Shown here in pieces: positions 26,077 through 34,737 of a stretch of 64,000 nucleotides of DNA. A program made the translations under genes and the position numbers. Below the pieces are notes generated by a model, which was not told where the DNA came from, searched no databases, and was given only the letters and a program-made list of their open reading frames with translations. The first letter of the stretch is position 1. Every line of letters starts with the position of its first letter. The DNA lies in assembly GCA_951812585.1 (NCBI GenBank), contig OX638318.1, positions 710,819 to 774,818 of the forward strand. The letters run 5' to 3'. This DNA comes from Rhodothermales bacterium. GTDB lineage: Bacteria; Bacteroidota; Rhodothermia; Rhodothermales; Bin80.

Positions 26077-27030
26077 ATGACCCGGCCTACCCATCCTGCG
26101 CTCGGTCTGGTGATTCCTGTCCATAATGAAGAAGCGGTACTGCCTTCGCTGCTGAAAGAGCTCCGCGACCTGAATCTGCGCGTACCACTCACCTTTCTCT
26201 TCGTTGATGATGGCAGCACCGATGGCACACTGTCCATCTTGGAGGAGGCTTGCCGCCGCGATGCGCGCATAGCATGCCTGAGCTTTTCGCGCAACTTCGG
26301 CCACCAGACCGCCGTTTCGGCCGGACTGCAGCATGTGCCGGGCGACCTGGTCGCGGTGCTCGATGCAGATCTGCAAGATCCTCCAACGCTTCTGGCAACC
26401 TTTATCGAGCAGTGGCGAAAGGGATACGATGTGGTATACGGCATTCGGGCAAACCGCAAAGAGCACTGGCTGCTGCGCATCGCCTACAAGTCCTTCTACT
26501 GGCTGCTCAGCAAGGTGGCCAACATCGACATACCGCGCGATGCGGGCGATTTTGCACTAATGGATCGACGCGTGGTCTCGGTCATCAACGCGATGCCAGA
26601 GCACAACCGGTTTGTCCGAGGGCTGCGCGGATGGACAGGCTTCAAACAATGCGGAATTCCCTATGAACGCCAGGCCCGCCATGCCGGCAAGCCCAGTTAC
26701 AACGTCAGACGGTTGTCGCGTCTTGCGCTGGACGGGCTGCTGTCCTTCTCAGCCGTGCCGCTGCGTATCTCCAGCTGGACCGGCACCGGTGCTGCACTGA
26801 TCGGATTTGTCTATCTCATTTATATCCTTATCGCGTACACCGCTGGCCAGACGTTGCCGCCAGGCTGGGCTTCCCTGATCGTTATCGTGCTGTTTCTGGG
26901 CGGCATCCAGCTCATTGTTCTGGGCATCATGGGCGAATACCTCAGCCGCATCTTTGATGAGGTAAAACGCCGCCCGCACTACGTAACGGAACGGGCCATC
27001 GGCTGGCTTGCCAAAGGTGAAGCAGCGTGA
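26077..27030 (+). CDS. Polyprenyl-phosphate glycosyltransferase (GT2, GtrB/ArnC/DPM1-like)
   Basis: Transfers a sugar from a nucleotide donor to undecaprenyl phosphate. The GT-A fold motifs are VIPVHNEEAVLPSLL, FVDDGSTDGT, FSRNFGHQTAVSAGL, VLDADLQDPP and GDFALMDRRV. Two C-terminal membrane helices (IGFVYLIYILIAYTAG and SLIVIVLFLGGIQLIVLGIMGEY) end in the family hallmark GEYLSRIFDEVKRRPHY. ATG 26077, 317 residues, usual size. It could feed a flippase-coupled sugar to surface polysaccharide or lipid A-type targets. It converges with the nucleotide-sugar dehydrogenase downstream. Confidence 0.9.
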   Translation: MTRPTHPALGLVIPVHNEEAVLPSLLKELRDLNLRVPLTFLFVDDGSTDGTLSILEEACRRDARIACLSFSRNFGHQTAVSAGLQHVPGDLVAVLDADLQDPPTLLATFIEQWRKGYDVVYGIRANRKEHWLLRIAYKSFYWLLSKVANIDIPRDAGDFALMDRRVVSVINAMPEHNRFVRGLRGWTGFKQCGIPYERQARHAGKPSYNVRRLSRLALDGLLSFSAVPLRISSWTGTGAALIGFVYLIYILIAYTAGQTLPPGWASLIVIVLFLGGIQLIVLGIMGEYLSRIFDEVKRRPHYVTERAIGWLAKGEAA

Positions 27031-27084
27031 TGCGACGCATGATCAGGCGCGCGATATATCTTCTGCCTCCCTTCAACCGCTCGC

Positions 27085-28383
27085 TCAGGAGAGCGTAAAC
27101 GGCTTTACCGTGGCGCGCGTGTCTACAACAATCCGGGCGCGCTGGTGGATGGCCTCCCAGTCGTAGCCTGAATGATCGGCGGTGATAAGCACGCAATCAG
27201 CATCGCACACGGCGGCCCACAGATCATTCACAGACGACAGCGACAGATCTTCGTGCGTGAACGCGGGCACATGGCTGTCGTGATAAGAAATGCGGGCACC
27301 CAAGTCCGTAAGCAGCGCCATGATATCCAAGGCTGGTGCCTCCCGCAGGTCGCTGACGTTGCGCTTGTATGCCACGCCGATAACCAGGACGCGGCTGCCC
27401 CGGACAGCCTTGCCGACGCTGTTGAGCGCTTCCTGCACCTTGCGAACCCAGTAGGCCGGCATCGCGCGGTTCACATCCGTAGCCAGTTCGATGAATCGAG
27501 CGGTGTATCCCAGCGTCCGCATCTTCCAGGACAGGTACTGCGGGTCTACAGGAATGCAATGGCCGCCCAGCCCAGGGCCCGGCAAGAACTTCATGAAGCC
27601 GAACGGCTTGGTCGCCGCCGCTTCTATGACTTCCCACGCATTGAGGCCCAACTTGTCGCAGATGAGCAGCACCTCGTTGGCCAAGCCTATGTTGACCGCA
27701 CGAAACGTATTCTCCAAGAGCTTGGTCATCTCAGCCGCTTCCGGCGAAGAGACAGGCACGATGCGATCAATGACCGCTTCATACAGGGCTTGCCCTGCGT
27801 TCAGGCAAGCTTTTGTGACGCCCCCCATCACCTTGGGCGTATTCTTCGTAGTGAAGTCCGTGCGCCCCGGGTCAACCCGCTCCGGCGAAAAGCAAAGGAA
27901 GAAATCCTTGCCAACCGTTAATCCACCCGATGCCCGTGAACAGCGCGGCAGAATAATCTCCCTCGTGGTCCCGGGAAACGTTGTGCTTTCGAGCACCACC
28001 AGCATGCCTGGACGCAGATGCGCCGCTATGGCCTCCGCCGCGTGCACCACGTAGGAAATGTCCGGGGCTCGCGTCTTGCGCAGCGGGGTGGGCACGCAGA
28101 TGCAGACCACATCGCAATGATCCAGCGAAGCATAGTCGGTCGTGGCCCACAGGCGGCCATCAGCCACCAGACGGCTGATGTGCAGAGACGGCACATCTTC
28201 TATGTATGACGTGCCTGCATTGAGGTCGCGCACCTTCCCCTCGTCGATGTCTACACCCGTAGTGCTGAACCCTGCCTCACCAAAGGCCACCGCCAAAGGC
28301 AAGCCGACATAGCCCAGTCCAATGATGGCCACGCGGGCCTCCTTGGCAGCGATCTTGTCCAGAAGTTGCTGCTGCACATTCAT
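27085..28383 (-). CDS. Nucleotide-sugar dehydrogenase, UDP-GlcNAc/UDP-ManNAc 6-dehydrogenase type (WbpA/WecC-like)
   Basis: NAD-dependent oxidation of a nucleotide-sugar C6 to the uronic acid. The N-terminal Rossmann motif VAIIGLGYVGLPLAVAF, the central helical domain, and the catalytic Cys in PGPGLGGHCIPVDP (the GHCIP type seen in UDP-N-acetyl-hexosamine dehydrogenases, unlike the GSCFP type at 31978-33324) are all visible. VLVIGVAYKRNVSDLREAP starts the C-terminal UDP-binding domain. 432 residues, complete. It is the last gene of a minus-strand run with sat-cysC, the permease and ugd. It would supply an acidic amino-sugar for a capsule or O-antigen-like glycan. Substrate is inferred from the active-site type only. 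Confidence 0.88.
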   Translation of the reverse strand: MNVQQQLLDKIAAKEARVAIIGLGYVGLPLAVAFGEAGFSTTGVDIDEGKVRDLNAGTSYIEDVPSLHISRLVADGRLWATTDYASLDHCDVVCICVPTPLRKTRAPDISYVVHAAEAIAAHLRPGMLVVLESTTFPGTTREIILPRCSRASGGLTVGKDFFLCFSPERVDPGRTDFTTKNTPKVMGGVTKACLNAGQALYEAVIDRIVPVSSPEAAEMTKLLENTFRAVNIGLANEVLLICDKLGLNAWEVIEAAATKPFGFMKFLPGPGLGGHCIPVDPQYLSWKMRTLGYTARFIELATDVNRAMPAYWVRKVQEALNSVGKAVRGSRVLVIGVAYKRNVSDLREAPALDIMALLTDLGARISYHDSHVPAFTHEDLSLSSVNDLWAAVCDADCVLITADHSGYDWEAIHQRARIVVDTRATVKPFTLS

Positions 28384-28424
28384 GCTGATCGAGCGCCGCC
28401 GCGTCTTGCTGACGGATTTACCTG

Positions 28425-30161
28425 CTACCGAACCTTCTGCGCTGCGGTCAAATATCCCAGCGTAACCAGTTTGCTGATGACTTTGTCGGTGCTCTCACGA
28501 ATCGTTTCGTGATCAGTGCGGCACACGACTTCTGCGCTCTTGGGCGCCTCATACGGGTCGTCTATGCCCGTGAATCCCTTGATCAGGCCCGCACGTGCCT
28601 TGGCATAGAGACCTTTGACATCCCTCGCCTCGCAGACTTCCAGCGGCGCATCAACGAACACTTCGACATATCCACCACCGCGTTTGATTCGTCGCCGATT
28701 GACGGCCCGATCCGATCCGTATGGCGCAATGGGCGCACAGATCACTATGCCGCGATGCTTGACAATCTCAGAAGCCACATACCCGATGCGCTGGACATTG
28801 GTCGAACGATCTTCCTTCGAAAAACCGAGCCCCTTGCTTAGATGCGTGCGAACCACATCCCCGTCCAGAAGCGTTACCGGACGCGTCGTAAGCTCCAGCA
28901 ATCTGGACTGCAGGGCGTTGGCAATGGTGGACTTGCCTGACCCAGACAGTCCGGTAAGAAAGATAGCAAAGCCCTGCCCACTGCGGGGCGGGTGTGTGTT
29001 GCGCAGCTCTGCGATGACATCCGCATACGAAAACCACTCCGGTATATCTTCGCCCTCGGCCAGGCGCCGGCGCAGCTCCGTACCGGAAATGCTCTCCCAC
29101 TGTTCTTGCGACTGAATCTCGTCGATCGGCTTGTACGCCTGTGCAGCCGGGACATAGACCATGAGCTTGAAGGGGACTACTTCAATCCCCACTTCCTCGC
29201 TGTGCGCAGTCACAAGGTCAACGGCATCGTACGGCCCGTAGAACGGCTTGTCGTGGGCATCCTTGCCGGGGCCGGCATGGTCTCGGCCTATCACCAGATG
29301 TGTGCAGCCATAATTCTTTCGAATGATCGCATGCCAGAGCGCTTCGCGCGGGCCGCCCATGCGCATAGCCAGCGGCAACAGGCTCAGCGTAGCAGCGTCG
29401 GCCGGATAGTACTTCAGCAGGCGCTTGTAGCTGCGCACGCGGGTAAAGTGGTCGATGTCGCCTGGCTTGGTCATGCCTATGACCGGGTGAATCAAGAGCT
29501 GCCCGCCAATATCGCGCGCAGCCCGATCGGTGAGCTCCTTGTGCGCACGGTGCATCGGATTACGCGTCTGAAAGGCCACGATACGCTCCCAGCGATGCTC
29601 CCGGAAATACGCCCTGAGCTGTGCGGGCGTCTTCCGCAGATCCAGGAAGTCGTAGTGCTCCGGCAGCTGAACCCCTTCCAGCGTGCCGCCCACATAATAG
29701 GAGCCTGCCTGGTTGAAGAGATACCCGACCGCGGGATGATCTGGATCGGTAGTGCCAAAGACCCCTTCGGCTTCGGCCACCTTGTCTGGCTTCCATTGGT
29801 CCTGCACCGTCAAGATCGCCAAAAGGAGCCCCGTCTGGCCCCGAAGCGCTACATGCCGGTGGCCCCTTATGCGCTCTGCATCCGCCTCGGTAATATCCAG
29901 TGTGACGGGAATCGGCCAGAGCGTCCCGTCGGACAATCGCATGCGCGCGACAACATTCTCGTAGTCGGCGCAATTCATAAAGCCCATCAGCGGAGAAAAC
30001 CCGCCGCCAAGAAGCAGCTCAATGTCGCAGATCTGTCGCGGCGTGAGCATGATGGACGGGTAGTGCACCGCAGCCTTGAACAGCTCCACGCCGCGCCTGT
30101 AATCAACAAGTAGCTGACACAGATGTCCGCCATGCGGCGGATTCTGAGGTATGGGACGCAT
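28425..30161 (-). CDS. sat-cysC: Bifunctional sulfate adenylyltransferase / APS kinase (PAPS synthetase)
   Basis: Makes APS from sulfate and ATP and phosphorylates it to PAPS. The N-terminal ATP sulfurylase (about residues 35-390) has QTRNPMHRAHKEL with the HxxH motif and VIGRDHAGPGKDA. The C-terminal APS kinase has the P-loop GLSGSGKST, DGDVVRTHLSKGLGFSKEDR and FVDAPLEVCEARDVKGLY. 578 residues, typical for the fused enzyme. Directly upstream is an SLC13-type permease that would bring in sulfate. Since nucleotide-sugar dehydrogenases flank this pair, the PAPS may feed a sulfotransferase for a surface glycan as well as cysteine synthesis. No reductase or sulfotransferase gene is in the window. 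Confidence 0.93.
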   Translation of the reverse strand: MRPIPQNPPHGGHLCQLLVDYRRGVELFKAAVHYPSIMLTPRQICDIELLLGGGFSPLMGFMNCADYENVVARMRLSDGTLWPIPVTLDITEADAERIRGHRHVALRGQTGLLLAILTVQDQWKPDKVAEAEGVFGTTDPDHPAVGYLFNQAGSYYVGGTLEGVQLPEHYDFLDLRKTPAQLRAYFREHRWERIVAFQTRNPMHRAHKELTDRAARDIGGQLLIHPVIGMTKPGDIDHFTRVRSYKRLLKYYPADAATLSLLPLAMRMGGPREALWHAIIRKNYGCTHLVIGRDHAGPGKDAHDKPFYGPYDAVDLVTAHSEEVGIEVVPFKLMVYVPAAQAYKPIDEIQSQEQWESISGTELRRRLAEGEDIPEWFSYADVIAELRNTHPPRSGQGFAIFLTGLSGSGKSTIANALQSRLLELTTRPVTLLDGDVVRTHLSKGLGFSKEDRSTNVQRIGYVASEIVKHRGIVICAPIAPYGSDRAVNRRRIKRGGGYVEVFVDAPLEVCEARDVKGLYAKARAGLIKGFTGIDDPYEAPKSAEVVCRTDHETIRESTDKVISKLVTLGYLTAAQKVR

Positions 30162-30235
30162 GTGGTAAGTCTGTTAGGATTCTGTTTGCGCGCAAGGCAA
30201 GCACCGGCTCCAATGCCGCTCATGCGGTTTGGTGC

Positions 30236-31978
30236 CTATACCCACTTTAAGAGTATGACAATAATGGAGGTCACCATCACCAGAAGACTTACCGGAAGGC
30301 CGACACGAAAGTAGTCGCGCACGCGGTACTGCCCCGCAGCCATCACCATAAGGTTGGTCTGGTAGCCTACGGGGGTCATAAAGCTGGCCGCCGCCGCCAC
30401 AGCGACCGTCAGCGCGAAGGCCTTGGGCTCGACGCCGAGATGCACGGCCATGGCCAGAGCCACTGGCAACATGAGCACGGCCGCGGCTTTGTGCGTGATA
30501 AGCTCCGTGAGCAGGTTCGTCGTCACGTAGAGCGCCACCAGCACCGCGGCAATGCCGACTCCCGACAGCCCCAGCAGCACATCGGCTACGCCGTCGGTCA
30601 GGCCTGTCTTCGCGACGGCCTGCCCCAAGCCGAGCGCCGCGGCGATCAGCATAAGCACCTGCAGATCCAGCGCGCGCCGCGCTCTGTCCATCGAAAGACA
30701 GTCCAATGCAATCATGGCGAGGGCCGCCCCGAAGGCTGCCGTGGCCAGTGCCACAACGCGCGTGCCAATAGCAACAACCATCACGACCAATACCGCCAGT
30801 GCGCTGTAGGCTTTGCGCCGATCAAAACGCGTTCGTGGACTTCTGCGGGAAGCCACGTAGTAAAACTCCTCTGAACTGGCATTCCACCGATCCGTATATC
30901 CTTCGGCGGCCCCGACCAGCAGCAAGTCCCCCGCCTTGATCGGCAGTCGGCCGAGCGGCTCTCTAGCCCGCTCGGTCTTGCGCTGCACGGCCAGCACCAC
31001 CGCGCCGTAACGCTCCCTGAACTGCGCTTCGCTCAGTGTCCGGCCCACCAGGAACGAAGTGTCGGACACAACTGCTTCGTACAGCGGCAAGGTCTTGCCG
31101 ACCTGGACGGACATGCCGGGCTCCAGCCCAGGGCGCTCGAGTAGTTCCTCTAGAACCGTAACGTCCCCGCTGTAGGCAAGCACATCGTTGGGCTCCAGAA
31201 CCATGTCGGCGTCGGCTTCCAGCACAAAATCGCCCCTGCGGACATGCACCAGCTTCGCGTCTCCCGGGCGCATCAAATCGGACGATGTTGCCGTGCGCCC
31301 GGTTCGAAGTGCACGCCGGCGTACACGGACCTCGAAGGTCCACACGGGCAGGCTCTGGCGCACCGCGGACTGGCGCAGTCCGCGGTCTGGCAGCAAGCGC
31401 CTCCCAATCGTAGACATGAACACCACCACCACCACCGCCGCCGGCACGCCCGTCCAGGTCAGTTCAAAGAGCCCCAGGGAATCGTAACCATCTTGCACGA
31501 GGAGCCCCGATACAATCACGTTTGTTGAGGTTCCAATAAGGGTTCCCATGCCACCGGCTATGGCCGCATACGAAAGCGGGATCAGCACCTTCGATGGCGC
31601 GATGCCGCGCCGCGCCGCCCACCGCTGCAGGGGCTGGGTGAGCATCGCAACGATGGGCGTATTGTTGATAAACGCCGAGAGGCCGGCCACCGGAATCAAA
31701 AACCGCGGCAGACTCGTACCGGCCCCGAACAGCAGGCGTTCAAAGGCGCGCAAGACTCCGGATTCCTCAATGCCCGCCGCAATAACAAACAGGGCCCCTA
31801 CGGCAATAACAGCGGGGTTGGCAAAGCCGGTGAATGCTTCGCCGGGCGTGATCACGCCGACTACAAGCAGCACGCCCAGCCCACCCAGGAAGACCAGGTC
31901 CGGGCGAACCACATCGCGCACTAACGCCACCGCGATCGCAGCGATGGTTGCTAGCGTCACCCACGAGTGCACATCCAT
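30236..31978 (-). CDS. SLC13/DASS-family permease with TrkA-C domains, probable sulfate transporter
   Basis: Sodium- or proton-coupled anion importer. About 10-12 membrane segments fall in two halves, with SAFINNTPIVAML and GGMGTLIGTSTNVIV in the first repeat and MTPVGYQTNLMVMAAGQYRVRDY in the second. Two RCK_C/TrkA-C domains (about residues 205-375; DFVLEADADMVLEPNDVLAYSG, IKAGDLLLVG) lie between the halves, the layout of the sulfate-permease-like branch. Its start overlaps the ugd stop (TGATG), and it precedes sat-cysC by 74 bp, which supports sulfate as substrate. 580 residues. Confidence 0.85.
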   Translation of the reverse strand: MDVHSWVTLATIAAIAVALVRDVVRPDLVFLGGLGVLLVVGVITPGEAFTGFANPAVIAVGALFVIAAGIEESGVLRAFERLLFGAGTSLPRFLIPVAGLSAFINNTPIVAMLTQPLQRWAARRGIAPSKVLIPLSYAAIAGGMGTLIGTSTNVIVSGLLVQDGYDSLGLFELTWTGVPAAVVVVVFMSTIGRRLLPDRGLRQSAVRQSLPVWTFEVRVRRRALRTGRTATSSDLMRPGDAKLVHVRRGDFVLEADADMVLEPNDVLAYSGDVTVLEELLERPGLEPGMSVQVGKTLPLYEAVVSDTSFLVGRTLSEAQFRERYGAVVLAVQRKTERAREPLGRLPIKAGDLLLVGAAEGYTDRWNASSEEFYYVASRRSPRTRFDRRKAYSALAVLVVMVVAIGTRVVALATAAFGAALAMIALDCLSMDRARRALDLQVLMLIAAALGLGQAVAKTGLTDGVADVLLGLSGVGIAAVLVALYVTTNLLTELITHKAAAVLMLPVALAMAVHLGVEPKAFALTVAVAAAASFMTPVGYQTNLMVMAAGQYRVRDYFRVGLPVSLLVMVTSIIVILLKWV

Positions 31979-33324
31979 CAGCGATGCACGCGGGCATTGG
32001 ACGCTACGCGCGGACGGCCAATGCTAAAGTAATCAAAGCCCAAGTCTGCCATGCGGTCGGCGTTATACACATTGCGACCATCGAAGATAACAGGATGGCG
32101 TAGAATCTTCCTCATCCGCGCAAAATCAGGTCGCCTGAACTCGGGCCATTCTGTGCAAATCACTAGCGCGTCCGCACCCTCCAGGGCCGCGTACGCGTTG
32201 GGTGCGTATTGAATGGCATCCCCCAGCACCGCGCGGCTGGTGTCCATGGCTTCCGGGTCGAATCCCTGGATACGTGCGCCCCGGTCCATGAGCGCCCGAA
32301 TCACTTTGTGCGACGGTGCCTCCCGCACATCGTCGGTGTTGGGTTTGAAGGCAAGCCCCCATACGCCGAAAACCAGACCCGCCACCGACCCTTGGAAGAA
32401 ATTCAGGATGCGCTGCACCAGCACAAGGTGCTGCCTGCGATTGATGTCCAGGACCGCGGACAACATCTTGAAGTCGTACCCTGCACTCTGCGCGGCTTGA
32501 AAGAGCGCCTGTACATCCTTCGGAAAGCAGCTCCCCCCAAAACCGATCCCGGCATACAGGAAGTGCTTGCCGATGCGTTCATCGCTTCCGATGCCCATCC
32601 GGACATGGTCAACGTTCGCGCCGACCCGGTCGCAGACGTTCGCGACCTCGTTCATGAAGCTGATGCGCGCGGCCAGGAACGCGTTCGCAGCATACTTGGT
32701 CATTTCAGCGCTGCGGGGATCCATCATATAGATGGGATTGCCCTGACGCACGAAGGGTTCGTAAAGACGACGCATGGTTGTTTGCGCACGTTCACTGCTA
32801 GCGCCGACAATCACGCGCGCGGGCTTCATAAAGTCGTCGACCGCCGCACCCTCGCGCAGAAACTCCGGGTTGGAAACCACATCAAAATCGGTGACCCCCG
32901 ATTCCGTAATCAGCGCAGCAACCCGTTCGGTGGTCCCCACGGGCACCGTGCTCTTGTTGACAATGACCTTGTAGCCGGGTGCGAACTGCGGGGCCAGGTG
33001 GCGGCCGATCTCGCCCGCCACCTGCAAGACATATGTCAGATCGGCTTCGCCATCCGCCCCCGGTGGCGTGGGCAAGGCAAGGAAGATGACGTCTCCATGC
33101 GCAACTACCGCTTCCAGATCCGTGGTGAAGTGCAATCGTGCCAGGCGCAGGTTGCGCCGCAGCAGGATGTCTAGGTCCGGCTCATAGATGGGAGAAATGC
33201 CCCGCCGGAGCGACGCAACCTTCGCTGCATCCACATCCACACACAGGACCTCGTTGCCCATCTCCGCAAAGCATGTTCCGGTTACAAGACCGACATAGCC
33301 GGTGCCAATGATCGATATCCTCAT
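31978..33324 (-). CDS. ugd: UDP-glucose 6-dehydrogenase
   Basis: Oxidises UDP-glucose to UDP-glucuronate. ISIIGTGYVGLVTGTCFAE is the NAD-binding start. STVPVGTTERV, NPEFLREGAAVDDF and MTKYAANAFLAARISFMNE are central blocks. GIGFGGSCFPKDVQAL holds the catalytic Cys, and GLAFKPNTDDVREAPS opens the C-terminal domain. 448 residues. It is the first gene of the minus-strand run ugd, permease, sat-cysC, second dehydrogenase. It diverges from manC, with promoters expected in the 145-bp gap. Confidence 0.93.
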   Translation of the reverse strand: MRISIIGTGYVGLVTGTCFAEMGNEVLCVDVDAAKVASLRRGISPIYEPDLDILLRRNLRLARLHFTTDLEAVVAHGDVIFLALPTPPGADGEADLTYVLQVAGEIGRHLAPQFAPGYKVIVNKSTVPVGTTERVAALITESGVTDFDVVSNPEFLREGAAVDDFMKPARVIVGASSERAQTTMRRLYEPFVRQGNPIYMMDPRSAEMTKYAANAFLAARISFMNEVANVCDRVGANVDHVRMGIGSDERIGKHFLYAGIGFGGSCFPKDVQALFQAAQSAGYDFKMLSAVLDINRRQHLVLVQRILNFFQGSVAGLVFGVWGLAFKPNTDDVREAPSHKVIRALMDRGARIQGFDPEAMDTSRAVLGDAIQYAPNAYAALEGADALVICTEWPEFRRPDFARMRKILRHPVIFDGRNVYNADRMADLGFDYFSIGRPRVASNARVHR

Positions 33325-33435
33325 TTCATCAAAGCAGTGTAAAAGCCCTGGGCGCTTTAACAGCGAAGTGCGCCAATGGATTTATGCCCGCGAGCCGCCT
33401 GTCGTAAATGGCGTATCCAATGTGCAACTCAAGTG

Positions 33436-33441
33436 TATAAT
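33436..33441 (+). promoter_or_regulatory. Possible -10 box upstream of manC
   Basis: TATAAT within AAGTGTATAATGCTG, 29 bp before the manC ATG. The -35 region is poor. Weak support by position and consensus only. Confidence 0.35.
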
Positions 33442-33469
33442 GCTGCCCCGTAGGCAGCAGCGCGATGTT

Positions 33470-34528
33470 ATGACGTATGGAGTCCTCATGGCTGGCGGCA
33501 TTGGAAGCCGCTTCTGGCCACGCAGCCGGGAAGCCTACCCGAAGCAGTTCCTTAACGTCTTCGGCACCGCTTCGCTTCTGCAGCAGACACTAGCACGCAT
33601 AAAGCCCCTGATTCCCGCGAAGCAGTGCCTTGTCGTGACGCACGAGCGCTACACGGCGCTGGCGGAGCAGCAGCTTCCGGGCACGCATATCCTCGCGGAA
33701 CCCATAAGTCGCAACACCGCGCCCTGTATAGCGTATGCGGCAGTCGTGCTCCGCGCCATGAACCCGGATGCCACCATGGTCGTGCTTCCCGCTGATCACC
33801 AGATCCGGGACGAGGTCCAGTTTCGCGCCGTGCTGCAGGTGGCCATCGAAGCCGCCCAGAGGGCCGGCACCCTGATCACGATCGGGATCCAGCCGAGCTA
33901 CGCCGCGACCGGCTACGGGTACCTTCAGTATGACGGGCCTGCAGAGCCCGCGCTGCAGACGTATCCGGTGCGCACCTTCGCAGAAAAGCCGGACCTGCCG
34001 ACGGCAGAGCGCTTTCTGGATTCCGGTGACTTCCTGTGGAACAGCGGCATCTTCATCTGGCGCGCCGACGCCATACTGGAAGCGATGAAGCAATACCTGC
34101 CGAAAATCCACGAAGCCTTCGAACTGGTTGCTGCGGCGCTCGGCACCCGTGATGAAGCCCGCGCAGTTACGGCTGCTTTTCAGAAGAGCGCGCGCATCTC
34201 GGTCGACTACGGCGTCATGGAGCGCGCTCGAAACGTGCATGTGGTACCAGGTTCGTTCGGATGGAGTGATATCGGCGACTGGCGCGCGGTGTATGACCTG
34301 AGCCGCAAGAACAGTCACGGCAATGTCCTGCAGAATCAGGTCATCGTGCACGACTCCAGCCGCTGCATGGTCCGAGGAGGCCAAAGACTTGTAGTGCTCG
34401 TGGGCATCCACGATGCGCTCGTTGTCGACGCTGACGACGCGCTCCTCATCTGCCACCGAGAAAGTGCACAGCAGGTCAAAAACGTCGTGGAATATCTGCA
34501 CGCCCACGAGCTGTCCCAATTTGTATAG
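33470..34528 (+). CDS. manC: Mannose-1-phosphate guanylyltransferase
   Basis: Forms GDP-mannose from GTP and mannose-1-phosphate. MAGGIGSRFWPRSREAYPKQFL is the nucleotide-binding signature, and VLPADHQI, TFAEKPDLPTAERFL, LWNSGIFIWRAD and FGWSDIGDW are further ManC blocks. 352 residues, so only the guanylyltransferase domain is present and the isomerase cupin half seen in long ManC proteins is absent. ATG 33470 is chosen because an upstream extension carries no homology. GDP-mannose would join the uronic acids made by the divergent genes in glycan synthesis. Confidence 0.92.
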   Translation: MTYGVLMAGGIGSRFWPRSREAYPKQFLNVFGTASLLQQTLARIKPLIPAKQCLVVTHERYTALAEQQLPGTHILAEPISRNTAPCIAYAAVVLRAMNPDATMVVLPADHQIRDEVQFRAVLQVAIEAAQRAGTLITIGIQPSYAATGYGYLQYDGPAEPALQTYPVRTFAEKPDLPTAERFLDSGDFLWNSGIFIWRADAILEAMKQYLPKIHEAFELVAAALGTRDEARAVTAAFQKSARISVDYGVMERARNVHVVPGSFGWSDIGDWRAVYDLSRKNSHGNVLQNQVIVHDSSRCMVRGGQRLVVLVGIHDALVVDADDALLICHRESAQQVKNVVEYLHAHELSQFV

Positions 34529-34737
34529 CTTCACTGATCACCCTTCCCTGACTTGAAGAGCTGTAGGCAAACGCCTAGGCAGGGCTCGGGCCCGCCTGCC
34601 GTATGTGCTGATTCGTACACGCTGCTGTCATATCCGTACACTGCTGCCCTTTGCGCGATGACTTGTCGGCAAGCGGCCCGGGCTGCGACCGCCTTGCACT
34701 GCCGGCACCTGTATTATCAACTGATGCTCATTGACCC

